Assembly (NCBI GenBank): GCA_964410625.1
Contig: CAYPHY010000008.1
Location: forward strand, 107,177-171,176
DNA from: CAYPHY01 sp964410625
GTDB lineage: Bacteria > Chloroflexota > Anaerolineae > Promineifilales > Promineifilaceae
DNA: 64,000 nucleotides
Reading direction: 5' to 3'
Numbering within the stretch: the first letter of the stretch is position 1; each line of letters opens with the position of its first letter. Shown here piece after piece: positions 33,919-42,034 of this stretch. Both the position numbers and the translations under genes were made by a program. The notes under the pieces were generated by a model. The model had not been told where the DNA came from. It saw only the letters and a program-made list of their open reading frames with translations, and ran no database searches.

Positions 33919-34602
33919 ATGGCATATAGAGTAAAAAGCACCCGCAAGGCGAAGCAACAAAAGCGGGGAACAAATTGGATGTTGATTGGCGCTATCTTTA
34001 TTGTTGGGGTAGTGGGGCTGTTTTCGCTCCTGGCGATGAACCTGCAAGGTTCCGAAATCCTCTCGCTGGAAGCGCGTTGCCAGGAAAACCCGGCCGCTTG
34101 TGTGGCTGTTGGCGCGGCCGATGCACCGGTGAAGATCATCGAAGTACTCGACTTCGGTTGCACCCATTGCCGTGACTTCCACGAACAAACATTTCCCTTG
34201 ATTGACAAAGAATATATTCAGTCAGGACAGGTACAGTTTATCTATTATCCCTACGCGCTCAGCGGAGCAACCATTCCGGCAGCCAGCGCCAGTCTGTGCG
34301 CCAACGAGCAGGGCGCCTACGCCGCTTTTGCCGGTGCGCTCTTTGCCCAATACGATGAGCCTGATGCACGCGAACGCAGCGGTTTGCTCCGCGCGGCCGA
34401 AACCGCCGGAGTGGATGTCGAGGCGTTTGCCAGTTGCCTGGATAGCGGCCGTCATGACACCACCGTCCGCAGTAACATCGAGATCGCCCGGCAGAATGGT
34501 ATTACCAGCACGCCGACTTTCCTGGTGAACGGCCGTGAGATCGCCGGTGCGCTTCCATTTGCCGCCTTCCAGCGACAGATAGAAAATATGCTGAACTCAT
34601 AA
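33919..34602 (+). CDS. DsbA-family membrane-anchored thiol oxidoreductase
   Basis: The 227-residue protein has a basic N-terminus (KSTRKAKQQKRG), one membrane anchor (residues 20-42) and a DsbA-like thioredoxin domain. The active site is GCTHC (Cys81, Cys84), and the cis-Pro loop TSTPTFLVNG lies near residue 196. An additional pair of cysteines (Cys54, Cys61) precedes the domain. It would oxidise cysteines in exported proteins. ATG 33919 follows AAGAGGT; an in-frame upstream start (33841) has no ribosome-binding site. The VKOR gene next to it supplies the re-oxidase. Confidence 0.87.
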   Translation: MAYRVKSTRKAKQQKRGTNWMLIGAIFIVGVVGLFSLLAMNLQGSEILSLEARCQENPAACVAVGAADAPVKIIEVLDFGCTHCRDFHEQTFPLIDKEYIQSGQVQFIYYPYALSGATIPAASASLCANEQGAYAAFAGALFAQYDEPDARERSGLLRAAETAGVDVEAFASCLDSGRHDTTVRSNIEIARQNGITSTPTFLVNGREIAGALPFAAFQRQIENMLNS

Positions 34603-34603
34603 C

Positions 34604-34664
34604 ACGGATGAGCGCGGATACACAAGGATTTTTCCTAAATCTGTGTGTATCCGCGTCATTTCCA
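34604..34664. repeat. 'acgcggatacacaaggattt' repeat between dsbA-like and VKOR genes
   Basis: GGATACACA-AGGATTTTTCCT-AAATCTGTGTGTATCC forms a hairpin. It belongs with the 'acgcggatgacgcg' family by its flanks. Confidence 0.6.
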
Positions 34665-34677
34665 GGAGCATTGAATA

Positions 34678-35133
34678 ATGAATACGGAAAATTGGCAGGT
34701 ACGATTGATACAACTGTTGGCTGTCCCCGGCTTATTGGTCGCCTACTATCTGCTGCTCTTTCACAACGGCAGCCTGATTGCCGCCTGTAGTGGTAGCGGC
34801 TGGGATGATTGCGGGCTGGTCAGCGGCCCCGATGCGCCCTATTCTTCCATTGGCCCCGTGCCGGTAGCCCTCATTGGCTTGCTGGGATATGGCCTTATCT
34901 TTCTGCTAACCTGGCTAAAAAACTGGCTGCCTGCCCTGGAGGATTATTTGCCGGAAATACTCGTTGGCGTGACCGGTTTGGCCTTTCTCTTCTCGCTGGG
35001 ACTAACCGGTCTGGAGCTACTTGTGATTCATGCCTTTTGCCGCTATTGCGTGGTCTCGGCCGTGATCGTCACCATTATGTTCTTGCTATCGCTCAACTAC
35101 TTGCGCAATCCAGGAGGTGTAAAAGAAAGTTAG
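34678..35133 (+). CDS. Vitamin K epoxide reductase (VKOR) family protein
   Basis: The 151-residue four-helix membrane protein passes electrons from DsbA to quinone. The catalytic CxxC is CRYC (121-124), and the loop cysteine pair is Cys37 and Cys45 in ACSGSGWDDCGLV, followed by PYSSIGPVPVALIG, where VKORs hold the conserved Ser. The length is that of a single-domain VKOR without a fused thioredoxin. It lies directly after the DsbA-like gene, forming the usual bacterial disulfide-making pair. The menaquinone made by the genes at 4.5-12 kb is the likely electron acceptor. Confidence 0.9.
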   Translation: MNTENWQVRLIQLLAVPGLLVAYYLLLFHNGSLIAACSGSGWDDCGLVSGPDAPYSSIGPVPVALIGLLGYGLIFLLTWLKNWLPALEDYLPEILVGVTGLAFLFSLGLTGLELLVIHAFCRYCVVSAVIVTIMFLLSLNYLRNPGGVKES

Positions 35134-35157
35134 ACCAAAAATCCGTGGTAATGGAGG

Positions 35158-35910
35158 TTACGCGTCATCCGAACGGCCGAGTGCTTGCAAACAGGCGGCA
35201 ATCTCTTCTTCGACATAGGGATCAGGACTGCCCATATCACGTAGTTCATACTGAATGGCTAACGCCGCTTCCGTTTGCCCCAGCATACGCAGAGTCTTGG
35301 CAATGCACCAACGCGCAATGCGGATATTTTCTGCGTTGCCCTGTGCTTCACGGACGGCCAGCGCCTGGTGGAACATCTCTAGCGCCTGGTCATAACGCTG
35401 CTCATCAAACAGCGACCAGCCTGTGTTGTTGTAAAGAGAACCTAACCACCTTTTAGCTCGTTCTTGGGTCGAATTCTTCGCATAGTTGATAGCTTTGCGA
35501 CTCCATTCCAACTGTTGGTGGGGTGGGGCGGCGATGCCCAACATGTGCAGCGCATCCACAGCGTAATAATCCGCGCCAATCCTCTCAGCAAGTTCATAGG
35601 CGCGAAGGAAAAGGGGGACGGCCGTTTCCGCTTGTCCCGCAGAGTTATAGGTACGGCCGCGCTCCAACAAGTACCGAACCTCCACCAGCTCATGCTCTTC
35701 CATTCTCTGCTGCACATCATCAAGCAAAGCATGTGCTTCATTAAATAAGCTTCGGAGGCTATAAGTACGGGCTATTTGCGTCATCAATTGCAGCCGGTAA
35801 GAAGGAGCGGCGTTTTCAGCAGCCACCAGCAGTTGGCGAAATTTGCTTTCAGTCGCGGCCGGATCGTTATAGTCCCAAAGATCATTAAAATCAGGCCATT
35901 CACTGCTCAT
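35158..35910 (-). CDS. TPR-repeat protein
   Basis: The 250-residue cytoplasmic protein is built of tetratricopeptide-like helices: AETAVPLFLRAYELAERIGADYYAVDALHMLG, AKRWLGSLYNNTGWSLFDEQRYDQALEMFHQALAVRE and IARWCIAKTLRMLGQTEAALAIQYEL. The end is EEEIAACLQALGRSDDA. Such proteins are scaffolds; no enzyme motif is visible. It has no co-directional partner in close contact and converges on VKOR. Confidence 0.75.
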   Translation of the reverse strand: MSSEWPDFNDLWDYNDPAATESKFRQLLVAAENAAPSYRLQLMTQIARTYSLRSLFNEAHALLDDVQQRMEEHELVEVRYLLERGRTYNSAGQAETAVPLFLRAYELAERIGADYYAVDALHMLGIAAPPHQQLEWSRKAINYAKNSTQERAKRWLGSLYNNTGWSLFDEQRYDQALEMFHQALAVREAQGNAENIRIARWCIAKTLRMLGQTEAALAIQYELRDMGSPDPYVEEEIAACLQALGRSDDA

Positions 35911-36045
35911 CGTCTAAACCTATCCTTCAATTTTCGTTGCGGCTATTATACGCTCCTGCTCGAAGCTGGAGAAACAAAAAAAGAAACCGGGTTTCTGTTG
36001 CCGAAACCCGGTTTCTAATCATGCTAATCTATTTCAATCGGTTGC

Positions 36046-37404
36046 TTACCGTACCGCTTCCTTGGCCTCATCCCAGGCGTGGCGAACAGCATCTTTGAAC
36101 TCTTCCCACGAACCCTGATTCGTCTCTTCCCAATGGCGGCGGACCTCCGGCTCGACTTCCATCCAACGATAGTCGCTATAGAACTTGTCGGTAGCCAGAT
36201 CATGGCCGAAGCGATAGGCCGGTTCGTAGTAATCATAATCACGGCCCGTGGTCTCGTAAGTCATTGCATAATGGGTACGGAAGTCGGGATAGACGCCCCG
36301 TGTCATATCGACACCGGCCGCAGGCATACCAGAACCAGCGGCCGTTACCACTCCGCCACCCGTGCGGGCTACATCTTGATAAGCGGCATCATTGCGCCGG
36401 TTGGAATGGCCATTGGTGTCGTCCCAGTTACGGCGGCTGCGATCCACGTAGTCATCATAACCATCATCGCTGACCGCGTCCTTAACCTGCTCCCAGGCGT
36501 GGCGCACAGAATCCTTAAACTCTTCCCAGGCCCCACCTGTCGTGTCTTCCGCGCTCTCCCAGCCACGACGCGCCTCCGCCTCCAGCGAATTCCAATCGCT
36601 GTAGCGGTTGTACTGGTCATCGGTTGCCAGCGTATAGCCATAGTGATAGGCAGGCTCATACCAGCTATAATCACGGCCTGTGGTGCCATACATGTTGGAG
36701 TAATGCTGGCGGAATGTTGGTGCATAGGTCTCGTAGTCGCCATATACGGGGTAGGAATCATCCATCTCGTATGGATCGTCGCCCCCAATTCCGTAACGGC
36801 CGCGCTCCGCCTCGATCTCTTCTCGTGTATAGGCGGGCGCATTGGCGTCATAACCCGTCCAACCTGATTCGCGCCAATACTCTGAGCGTTCGCTCACGTC
36901 AATTGGCCCGTGGTCATTCATAATCGCAACGGCCTGAGAAACCCGGCCATCGTCTGTCTTCACGCCGACCAGCGTGCCACCACGGCGAATCCCTTCGGCA
37001 TAGTAACCCGCTTCCTCTTCAGGAATGCCCCAACTGACCAATGCACCGGTCAGGCCGCCAACCACGGAGCCAATGCCCGCGCCAGTCAATCCGGCGACAA
37101 TCGGCCCGGCGGCAACAATTGGGCCAACGCCGGGGATAGCCAACGCGCCCAGACCGAGCAATACACCGGCCAGACCGCCGATAGCCCCACCGGTCACTGC
37201 GCCAGCCAAAGCACCTTCGGCGCCTTCTTCGGCCGCTAATTCCGCGTCTACGTCCCTATCCCGGTCCAAGTAACCGGAATAAACTTTATCCTGATCGCTG
37301 GCAACTAAGCTAATGTCGTTCCGGTCAAAGCCGGCATCTACCAGTTCGCTGACAACGGCTCTCGCGTCAGAAAGGTCATCAAACAAACCAACAACTGTTT
37401 TCAT
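36046..37404 (-). CDS. GSP17M-domain stress protein with Gly-rich core and two C-terminal repeats
   Basis: The 452-residue protein begins with a GSP17M-like domain (TVVGLFDDLSDARAVVSELVDAGFDRNDISLV). A Gly/Ala-rich hydrophobic stretch follows (about 50-125, like YMGG/glycine-zipper segments), then an acidic Tyr-rich region. The C-terminus holds two copies of an approximately 80-residue module. Each has a FRxHYxxxYxTTGRDY...YEPAY core, an LATD segment and WEEFKDxVRHAWxxxKxAV. The function is unknown; membrane or envelope stress is a guess from related proteins. ATG 37404 has GGAG 10 nt upstream; an in-frame start at 37449 is less likely. Confidence 0.75.
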   Translation of the reverse strand: MKTVVGLFDDLSDARAVVSELVDAGFDRNDISLVASDQDKVYSGYLDRDRDVDAELAAEEGAEGALAGAVTGGAIGGLAGVLLGLGALAIPGVGPIVAAGPIVAGLTGAGIGSVVGGLTGALVSWGIPEEEAGYYAEGIRRGGTLVGVKTDDGRVSQAVAIMNDHGPIDVSERSEYWRESGWTGYDANAPAYTREEIEAERGRYGIGGDDPYEMDDSYPVYGDYETYAPTFRQHYSNMYGTTGRDYSWYEPAYHYGYTLATDDQYNRYSDWNSLEAEARRGWESAEDTTGGAWEEFKDSVRHAWEQVKDAVSDDGYDDYVDRSRRNWDDTNGHSNRRNDAAYQDVARTGGGVVTAAGSGMPAAGVDMTRGVYPDFRTHYAMTYETTGRDYDYYEPAYRFGHDLATDKFYSDYRWMEVEPEVRRHWEETNQGSWEEFKDAVRHAWDEAKEAVR

Positions 37405-37553
37405 CTTCACACATCTCCTTTGTCGCACGCGGCGATCACTGTTTTTCAAATTCGGATTGGGTATTTTCGTTTCTTACCTCTACTAACAATAACAGAAGCG
37501 AAAAACAGCCGATATGTGTCGTGATATAAGCAGTGGTTACATAATGAGACATA

Positions 37554-37575
37554 TCCTATCTATCTGGATAGGATG
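37554..37575. promoter_or_regulatory. Inverted repeat ATCCTATC-6-GATAGGAT upstream of the stress gene
   Basis: Two exact 8-bp arms flank 6 bp (TATCTG). It lies about 150-170 bp upstream of the stress-protein start, and no T-run follows. An operator or an mRNA leader hairpin are both possible. Confidence 0.45.
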
Positions 37576-37655
37576 GGGGAAAGAATAGCTTACAAACAGG
37601 GTTATACTTAAACTAACTTACATTAGTAAAGGTATAACAATTAGGGGAGTATACC

Positions 37656-37697
37656 TCAAAAGACCCAGAGGCATGGAGCCATCTGTATGCCTCTGGG
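37656..37697 (-). terminator. Rho-independent terminator of the sulfurtransferase gene
   Basis: On the minus strand CCCAGAGGCAT and ATGCCTCTGGG pair exactly over 11 bp with a 12-nt loop, followed by TCTTTTGAGG. It begins about 20 nt after the stop codon of the gene at 37717. Confidence 0.8.
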
Positions 37698-37716
37698 CCT
37701 TTGGGATTGTTTAGCA

Positions 37717-38565
37717 TTATTCGTTACCGACCGCCACCGGCCGTTCCGGGTCTGTGATCCACTCGCTCCAAGAGCCAGGATAGAGTCGCGCATTGCCCAA
37801 TCCGGCATGGGCCATAGCCAGCACATTATGCGCGGCCGTCACTCCCGAACCACAGTAGAACACGGCCGCTTCCGGCGACGTCTCTCCCAGCAACTGCTCA
37901 AATCGTTTCCGTAAATCGTCGGCGGACAGAAACCGCGCCTCGGAATTCAGATTCTCGGTATAAGGGGCGCTGATTGCGTCGGGAATATGGCCTGCTACCG
38001 GATCAATCGTTTCGTTTTCGCCGCGATAGCGCTCGGCAGTGCGGGAATCGAACAGCCGCGCTTCCGCTGGCAAAGTGGCGACTTCGGCCGTATCCACAAT
38101 CCAACCTTCCTGCAATTGGGGCTGGAAATCACGAGGGGCATTGTGCTCTTGTCCGCTGCGGGTCGGCCGTCCTTCGCCCAACCACAGCGGCCAACCACCA
38201 TCCAGCACGGCCACCGCCTCATGACCCAACCAGCGCAGCAACCACCACAGCCGCGCCGCCATCCCGCCGCCGGAAGCGTCATAGGCCACCACCTGCACGC
38301 CGGGGCCAATGCCCCAACTGCTAAAGGTGGCGGCCGCTGTTTCCGGATCAGGTAGCGGATGGCGGCCGCTTTTGCCAGGGACAACCGGGCTGGAAAGATC
38401 ATGGTCCATATGGGCATAAACCGCACCGGGGATGTGGCTGGCAAGATACTCCTCGTGCCCCCTGTCTGGTTGTAATAGATAAAAGCGACAGTCCACAATG
38501 ACCCAATCGTCGGCCGTTAGCCGCTCGGCCAATTCAGCAGTAGAGATGAGCGTCGTATATTCCAT
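37717..38565 (-). CDS. sseA: Sulfurtransferase, 3-mercaptopyruvate type (two rhodanese domains)
   Basis: The 282-residue protein has two rhodanese domains: VIVDCRFYLLQPDRGHEEYLASHIPGAVYAHMD in the first and ARLFDSRTAERYRGENETID...GHIPDAISAPY in the second. The active-site loop is CGSGVTA (Cys238), which is typical of mercaptopyruvate sulfurtransferases, whereas thiosulfate enzymes have CRKGVTA. It transfers sulfur to thiols or cyanide. I chose ATG 38565 (MEYTTLISTAEL); an upstream frame to 38673 has no family resemblance. It is terminated by its own hairpin. Confidence 0.9.
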   Translation of the reverse strand: MEYTTLISTAELAERLTADDWVIVDCRFYLLQPDRGHEEYLASHIPGAVYAHMDHDLSSPVVPGKSGRHPLPDPETAAATFSSWGIGPGVQVVAYDASGGGMAARLWWLLRWLGHEAVAVLDGGWPLWLGEGRPTRSGQEHNAPRDFQPQLQEGWIVDTAEVATLPAEARLFDSRTAERYRGENETIDPVAGHIPDAISAPYTENLNSEARFLSADDLRKRFEQLLGETSPEAAVFYCGSGVTAAHNVLAMAHAGLGNARLYPGSWSEWITDPERPVAVGNE

Positions 38566-38724
38566 AGAAATGAAAACTCCTTTTCCACAATGTTCTATGG
38601 AAGTGGCGTAGGTGTCAAGGATGGCTTGACTGTACCCGTCACTGTCGCTCCACTGATCACGCTTGCGGGCCATCTCTTAGCTGGTATAGTTCAGTTCTAG
38701 CTAAGTCATACTAAGCCATTGCCT

Positions 38725-39477
38725 ATGAACACCAACACCATTGCCCTATGTGTAACCTGTCTGGTAGACCAGGTCTATCCCGAAATCGGCGTCGCGGCCG
38801 TTCGCCTATTGCGCCGTGCCGGATACCGGATTGAATTTCCCGAAGCGCAAACCTGTTGCGGCCAACCCTTTTTCAACAGCGGCTTTCAGGACGAAGCGGC
38901 ACGTCTGGCTCGACGCACCATTGAGATTTTTGAGCCATATTCGGCCGTCGTCCTCCCCAGCGGCTCCTGCGCGACGATGGTCCGCGTCGAATACCCCCAC
39001 CTGCTGGAAGATGATCCCGCCTGGGCCGAACGCGCCCGGCAGCTCGCTGCTAAGACATTTGAACTGACTGAGTTTCTAGCAGAACAAGCAGGTGAGCAGC
39101 CAGCGGACACTCCCCACTCCTCACTCGCCACTCGCCACTCATCACTCATCACTTACCACGATTCCTGCCACATGTGCCGCTTGCTCGGCCTCGGCCGTCA
39201 GCCGCGCCAATTACTACAAGAAGCAGGGTACGAACTGGTAGAGATGGCCGAAGCTGACCGTTGTTGTGGCTTTGGCGGCTTGTTCTCGGTGCGTATGGCC
39301 GAAGTGTCAAACGCGATGACGGCCGAAAAGCTGCGCCAGGCGGAGGAAACCGGCGCAACGGTGCTGGCAACGGCCGATCCCGGTTGCCTGATGCAGATGC
39401 GTGGATTAGCCGGTGAAACGGCCGTGCAGGTTGAGCATGTTGCGGTGTTGTTAGATAGGGTGGCGAGTGGCAAGTAG
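38725..39477 (+). CDS. lutA: LutA-like (Fe-S)-binding protein with a repeat-derived insert
   Basis: LutA belongs to the L-lactate-oxidising LutABC complex. The 250-residue protein has two CCG domains: CVTCLVDQVYPE and ETCCGQPFFNSG-type sequence (TCCGQPFFNSG near residue 44), then YHDSCHMCRLLG and RCCGFGGLFSVR. Between them, residues about 129-144 (TPHSSLATRHSSLI) are encoded by a 'ctccccactcctcactcg' repeat that lies in frame. The last residues (VASGK) are also repeat-encoded. ATG 38725 is preferred over TTG 38719. It overlaps or abuts lutB. Confidence 0.85.
   Translation: MNTNTIALCVTCLVDQVYPEIGVAAVRLLRRAGYRIEFPEAQTCCGQPFFNSGFQDEAARLARRTIEIFEPYSAVVLPSGSCATMVRVEYPHLLEDDPAWAERARQLAAKTFELTEFLAEQAGEQPADTPHSSLATRHSSLITYHDSCHMCRLLGLGRQPRQLLQEAGYELVEMAEADRCCGFGGLFSVRMAEVSNAMTAEKLRQAEETGATVLATADPGCLMQMRGLAGETAVQVEHVAVLLDRVASGK
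39109..39157. repeat. 'ctccccactcctcactcgccactcg' repeat inside lutA
   Basis: This stretch iterates 'cactc' words exactly like the intergenic family at 22876-22933, 30222-30294 and 59690-59724, but lies in frame within the lutA coding sequence. Confidence 0.75.
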
Positions 39478-39508
39478 CAGGTGGCAGGTTATGGTTACGG
39501 ATACAGGT

Positions 39509-40927
39509 ATGCACGTTAATACAAAAGAGTTCCGCCAACAGGCATTTGTGGCAATCAGTGATGTTCGCTTGCAGGATGCGCTAGAGGGGGCGACAGGGAC
39601 TTTTGCCAACGCGCGACACTCCGCCCTGGCAGAACTGCCGGAAGCGGAAGGACTACGCGATCACTTTAAGGCGGCTCGATCGGCCACACTCGGCCGTCTG
39701 GCTGAACATTTGGAAACGTTTGAAGCCAACGCCACGGCCGCCGGAGCGCAGGTCCATTGGGCGCGAGATGCGGCCGAAGCCCAGGCCATCGTCCTCGACA
39801 TCGCCCAACAACATGGTGTTTCCCTGGTCACGAAGAGTAAGTCTATGACCACTGAGGAAATTCATCTCAATGAGGCTTTGGCTGCGGCAGGAATTCAGCC
39901 GGTAGAGACTGATCTCGGCGAATACTTGATCCAACTAGCCGGACAGATGCCTTCACATATCATTGCTCCAGCAATCCACCTGACGCGGGAGCAAGCGGCC
40001 GCTTTGCTCAGCCGCGATGCCGGAACCCCCCTCCCTGCTGATGATGTGGATCGATTGACGGCCGAAGCTCGAAATTTACTACGCGAAAAGTTTCTTTCTG
40101 CCGGGATGGGCATCAGTGGAGGTAACATTGGTGTGGCGGAAACTGGAAGTGTTGTACTGGTAACAAACGAGGGGAATGGCCGTCTCGTCACCACTGCTTC
40201 GCCCATCCATGTCGCCGTTCTCGGCATTGAGAAAATCGCGCCCACTTGGGATGATGCGGCTTCCTGGCTCTCCCTCCTCGCTCGCAGCGCCACCGGACAG
40301 CCACTTTCTATCTATACGAGTGTTATCACCGGCCCGGCCCGTGCAGATGATCCCGATGGGCCGCGCGAAGTGCATATCATCTTGCTCGACAACAACCGCA
40401 GCCGATATATTGGCACGGAGTATGAAGAGGCGTTGCAATGTATTCGCTGTGGCGCCTGCCTCAACGCCTGCCCAGTCTACCGTGAAGCAGGCGGTCATGC
40501 CTATGGTAGTCCCTACAGTGGCCCGATTGGTGCAGTTGTCTCACCGTTGCTCTTTGGGCTAGAAAAGTATGAAGGATTACCCCAGGCCAGCTCGCTATGT
40601 GGGGCTTGCCGGGATGTCTGTCCGGTGCGGATTGATATCCCACGTATGTTGCTGGCTTTGCGCCACGACACGGTAGAGCAAAAGCTGCTCCCCTGGCCGG
40701 AACGCACGGCCGAACGCCTGGTGGCCTCCATCTTTGCCGGAGAACGCAGCACACGGCTGGCGGCCGCGACCGGGAGGCTCTTCCAACGGCCGCTGGTCAA
40801 AGACGGCCGTCTGCAACTTCCCAACAGACTCAATCCCACACACGGCCGCGCCTTGCCCTCTTTGGCTCCCAAATCCTTTCGAGAAATGTGGGCTAAAGGA
40901 GAGGTAGAAGAGGAGACTGGAGATTAG
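39509..40927 (+). CDS. lutB: LutB-like iron-sulfur protein
   Basis: The 472-residue protein has an N-terminal LUD domain (VSLVTKSKSMTTEEIHLNEAL; GGNIGVAETGSVVLVTNEGN; HVAVLGIEKIAPTW). A ferredoxin-type C-terminal part carries CIRCGACLNACPVYR and CGACRDVCPVRIDIP for two 4Fe-4S clusters. It works with LutA in lactate oxidation. I chose ATG 39509 (MHVNTKEFRQQAFVAISD), which matches where relatives start; ATG 39491 and GTG 39467 are in frame, but their extra residues come from a repeat. The C-terminal EEETGD is repeat-encoded. No lutC follows. Confidence 0.9.
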   Translation: MHVNTKEFRQQAFVAISDVRLQDALEGATGTFANARHSALAELPEAEGLRDHFKAARSATLGRLAEHLETFEANATAAGAQVHWARDAAEAQAIVLDIAQQHGVSLVTKSKSMTTEEIHLNEALAAAGIQPVETDLGEYLIQLAGQMPSHIIAPAIHLTREQAAALLSRDAGTPLPADDVDRLTAEARNLLREKFLSAGMGISGGNIGVAETGSVVLVTNEGNGRLVTTASPIHVAVLGIEKIAPTWDDAASWLSLLARSATGQPLSIYTSVITGPARADDPDGPREVHIILLDNNRSRYIGTEYEEALQCIRCGACLNACPVYREAGGHAYGSPYSGPIGAVVSPLLFGLEKYEGLPQASSLCGACRDVCPVRIDIPRMLLALRHDTVEQKLLPWPERTAERLVASIFAGERSTRLAAATGRLFQRPLVKDGRLQLPNRLNPTHGRALPSLAPKSFREMWAKGEVEEETGD

Positions 40928-40943
40928 AGATTAGAGATTGGAC
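40915..40943. repeat. 'ggagattagagattagagattgg' repeat at the lutB stop
   Basis: Tandem 'agagatt' words cover the last codons and stop of lutB. The same family is at 49906-49978, before panB. Confidence 0.65.
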
Positions 40944-41009
40944 GCGGATGCCATGTAGGTTTGTTTCTCCGCAATACATTTGTTCATTGGCAATCGACAA
41001 TTATCAATT

Positions 41010-41561
41010 GTGAATCATCAAGATCATGTTTATCTATTGGAAAAGGGGGTTGCTGCTCCTGGTGGCACATGGGCGGACTTCGGTTCTGGCAGCGGGGCGT
41101 TTACGTTGGCGTTGGCTGACTTGCTTGGTACAGAGGGGATTATTTACAGTATTGACCGCGACGGCCGTGCCCTCCGCCAACAAGCGGGCGAATTGAGTCG
41201 TCGCTTTCCCGCCATCACGCTCCACACTCGCGAAGCCGACTTCACACGGCCGCTAGACCTCCCTCCCCTCGATGGCATCGTCATGGCGAATTCGCTGCAC
41301 TTCGTCCGCGAGAAACGGCCGCTGCTGCAACAACTACGCCGCTATCTGAAGCCGGACGGCCGTTTTCTACTGGTTGAATATGACACTGACCGCGGCAATC
41401 CCTGGGTTCCCCACCCCCTCTCCTACGCCACATGGGAAAAGCTGGCCCGTGAATCGGGCTTTCAACAAACAGAGTTGCTGGCGACCGTCCCCAGTCGCTT
41501 CCTAGGGCGCATCTTTTCGGCCGTTAGCCTCAACAATCGACAATCGTTAGTTGACAATTAG
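41010..41561 (+). CDS. Class I SAM-dependent methyltransferase
   Basis: The 183-residue protein has the Rossmann motif I WADFGSGSGAFTLALADLLG near residue 20, motif II YSIDRDG and the post-motif DGIVMANSLHFVREKRPLLQQLRRYLKPDGRFLLVEYD. The substrate is unknown. Its start is hard to set: the sequence from 40980 to 41015 is a 'caattgtgaatcatc' repeat, and GTG 41010 or TTG 40980 would both begin in the repeat. The C-terminal residues (NNRQSLVDN) are likewise encoded by a 'caattg' repeat. No evident operon partner. Confidence 0.75.
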   Translation: MNHQDHVYLLEKGVAAPGGTWADFGSGSGAFTLALADLLGTEGIIYSIDRDGRALRQQAGELSRRFPAITLHTREADFTRPLDLPPLDGIVMANSLHFVREKRPLLQQLRRYLKPDGRFLLVEYDTDRGNPWVPHPLSYATWEKLARESGFQQTELLATVPSRFLGRIFSAVSLNNRQSLVDN

Positions 41562-41562
41562 C
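41532..41562. repeat. 'caattgacaatcg' repeat at the methyltransferase stop
   Basis: ACAATCGACAATCGTTAGTTGACAATTAG belongs to the 5472-5519 family and supplies the final codons and stop of the methyltransferase. Confidence 0.6.
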
Positions 41563-41833
41563 ATCGCCCAGACTTGTAAACAATAAAAAAGATCAGCGGA
41601 ATGATCCACCAGCTCATGCCAATGGACATGCCCGAAGTGTTAAATAAGAAGAACAAAGCTAACAGGATTAGCCAAAGACCCGACCAACGCCACCAGCCAT
41701 AACCATATGAACCATGGCCCCGTTCGTCATACCTATCTTCCTGCTTGACCTTCAATACATCTTGCTCCGCTTCAAACGCCGCATTCAACTTAGCCTTTTC
41801 CGTGTCTTTCAATTCATCAATTCGTTCAGTCAT
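41558..41833 (-). CDS. Small membrane protein, unknown
   Basis: The 91-residue protein has a charged helical N-terminus (MTERIDELKDTEKAKLNAAFEAEQDVLKVKQEDR), a Gly/Tyr/Trp-rich hinge and two membrane segments (SGLWLILLALFFLFNTSG, SWWIIPLIFFIVYK). GAGGA lies about 7 nt before ATG 41833. The arrangement resembles small 2TM-domain proteins, but no family is claimed. It converges on the methyltransferase, with their ends overlapping by 4 nt. Confidence 0.65.
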   Translation of the reverse strand: MTERIDELKDTEKAKLNAAFEAEQDVLKVKQEDRYDERGHGSYGYGWWRWSGLWLILLALFFLFNTSGMSIGMSWWIIPLIFFIVYKSGRC

Positions 41834-42034
41834 TGTCACATCCTCAGGACTCACGCAGCCATATGATTGTTTTCTTCGACACGAATGGCACGAATTTCGC
41901 GAAAATAGAAGGCAAAAATTCGTGTTATCGTCTCAAAACGAGTAAATGTTACTACTATTCAATCGCTATACGCGAAACTGATTGCTGGGGTTGCAGGCCG
42001 CGGCAATCCTGCGGATTGTACGGGGTTGTCCTGA

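Larger units (their letters stand above)
37405..37716. other. 312-bp intergenic region with a hairpin and a terminator
   Basis: No gene seen. It contains an exact inverted repeat (37554-37575) in an AT-rich stretch upstream of the stress-protein gene, and the terminator of the sulfurtransferase at its right end. The promoter of the stress gene must be here. Confidence 0.7.
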
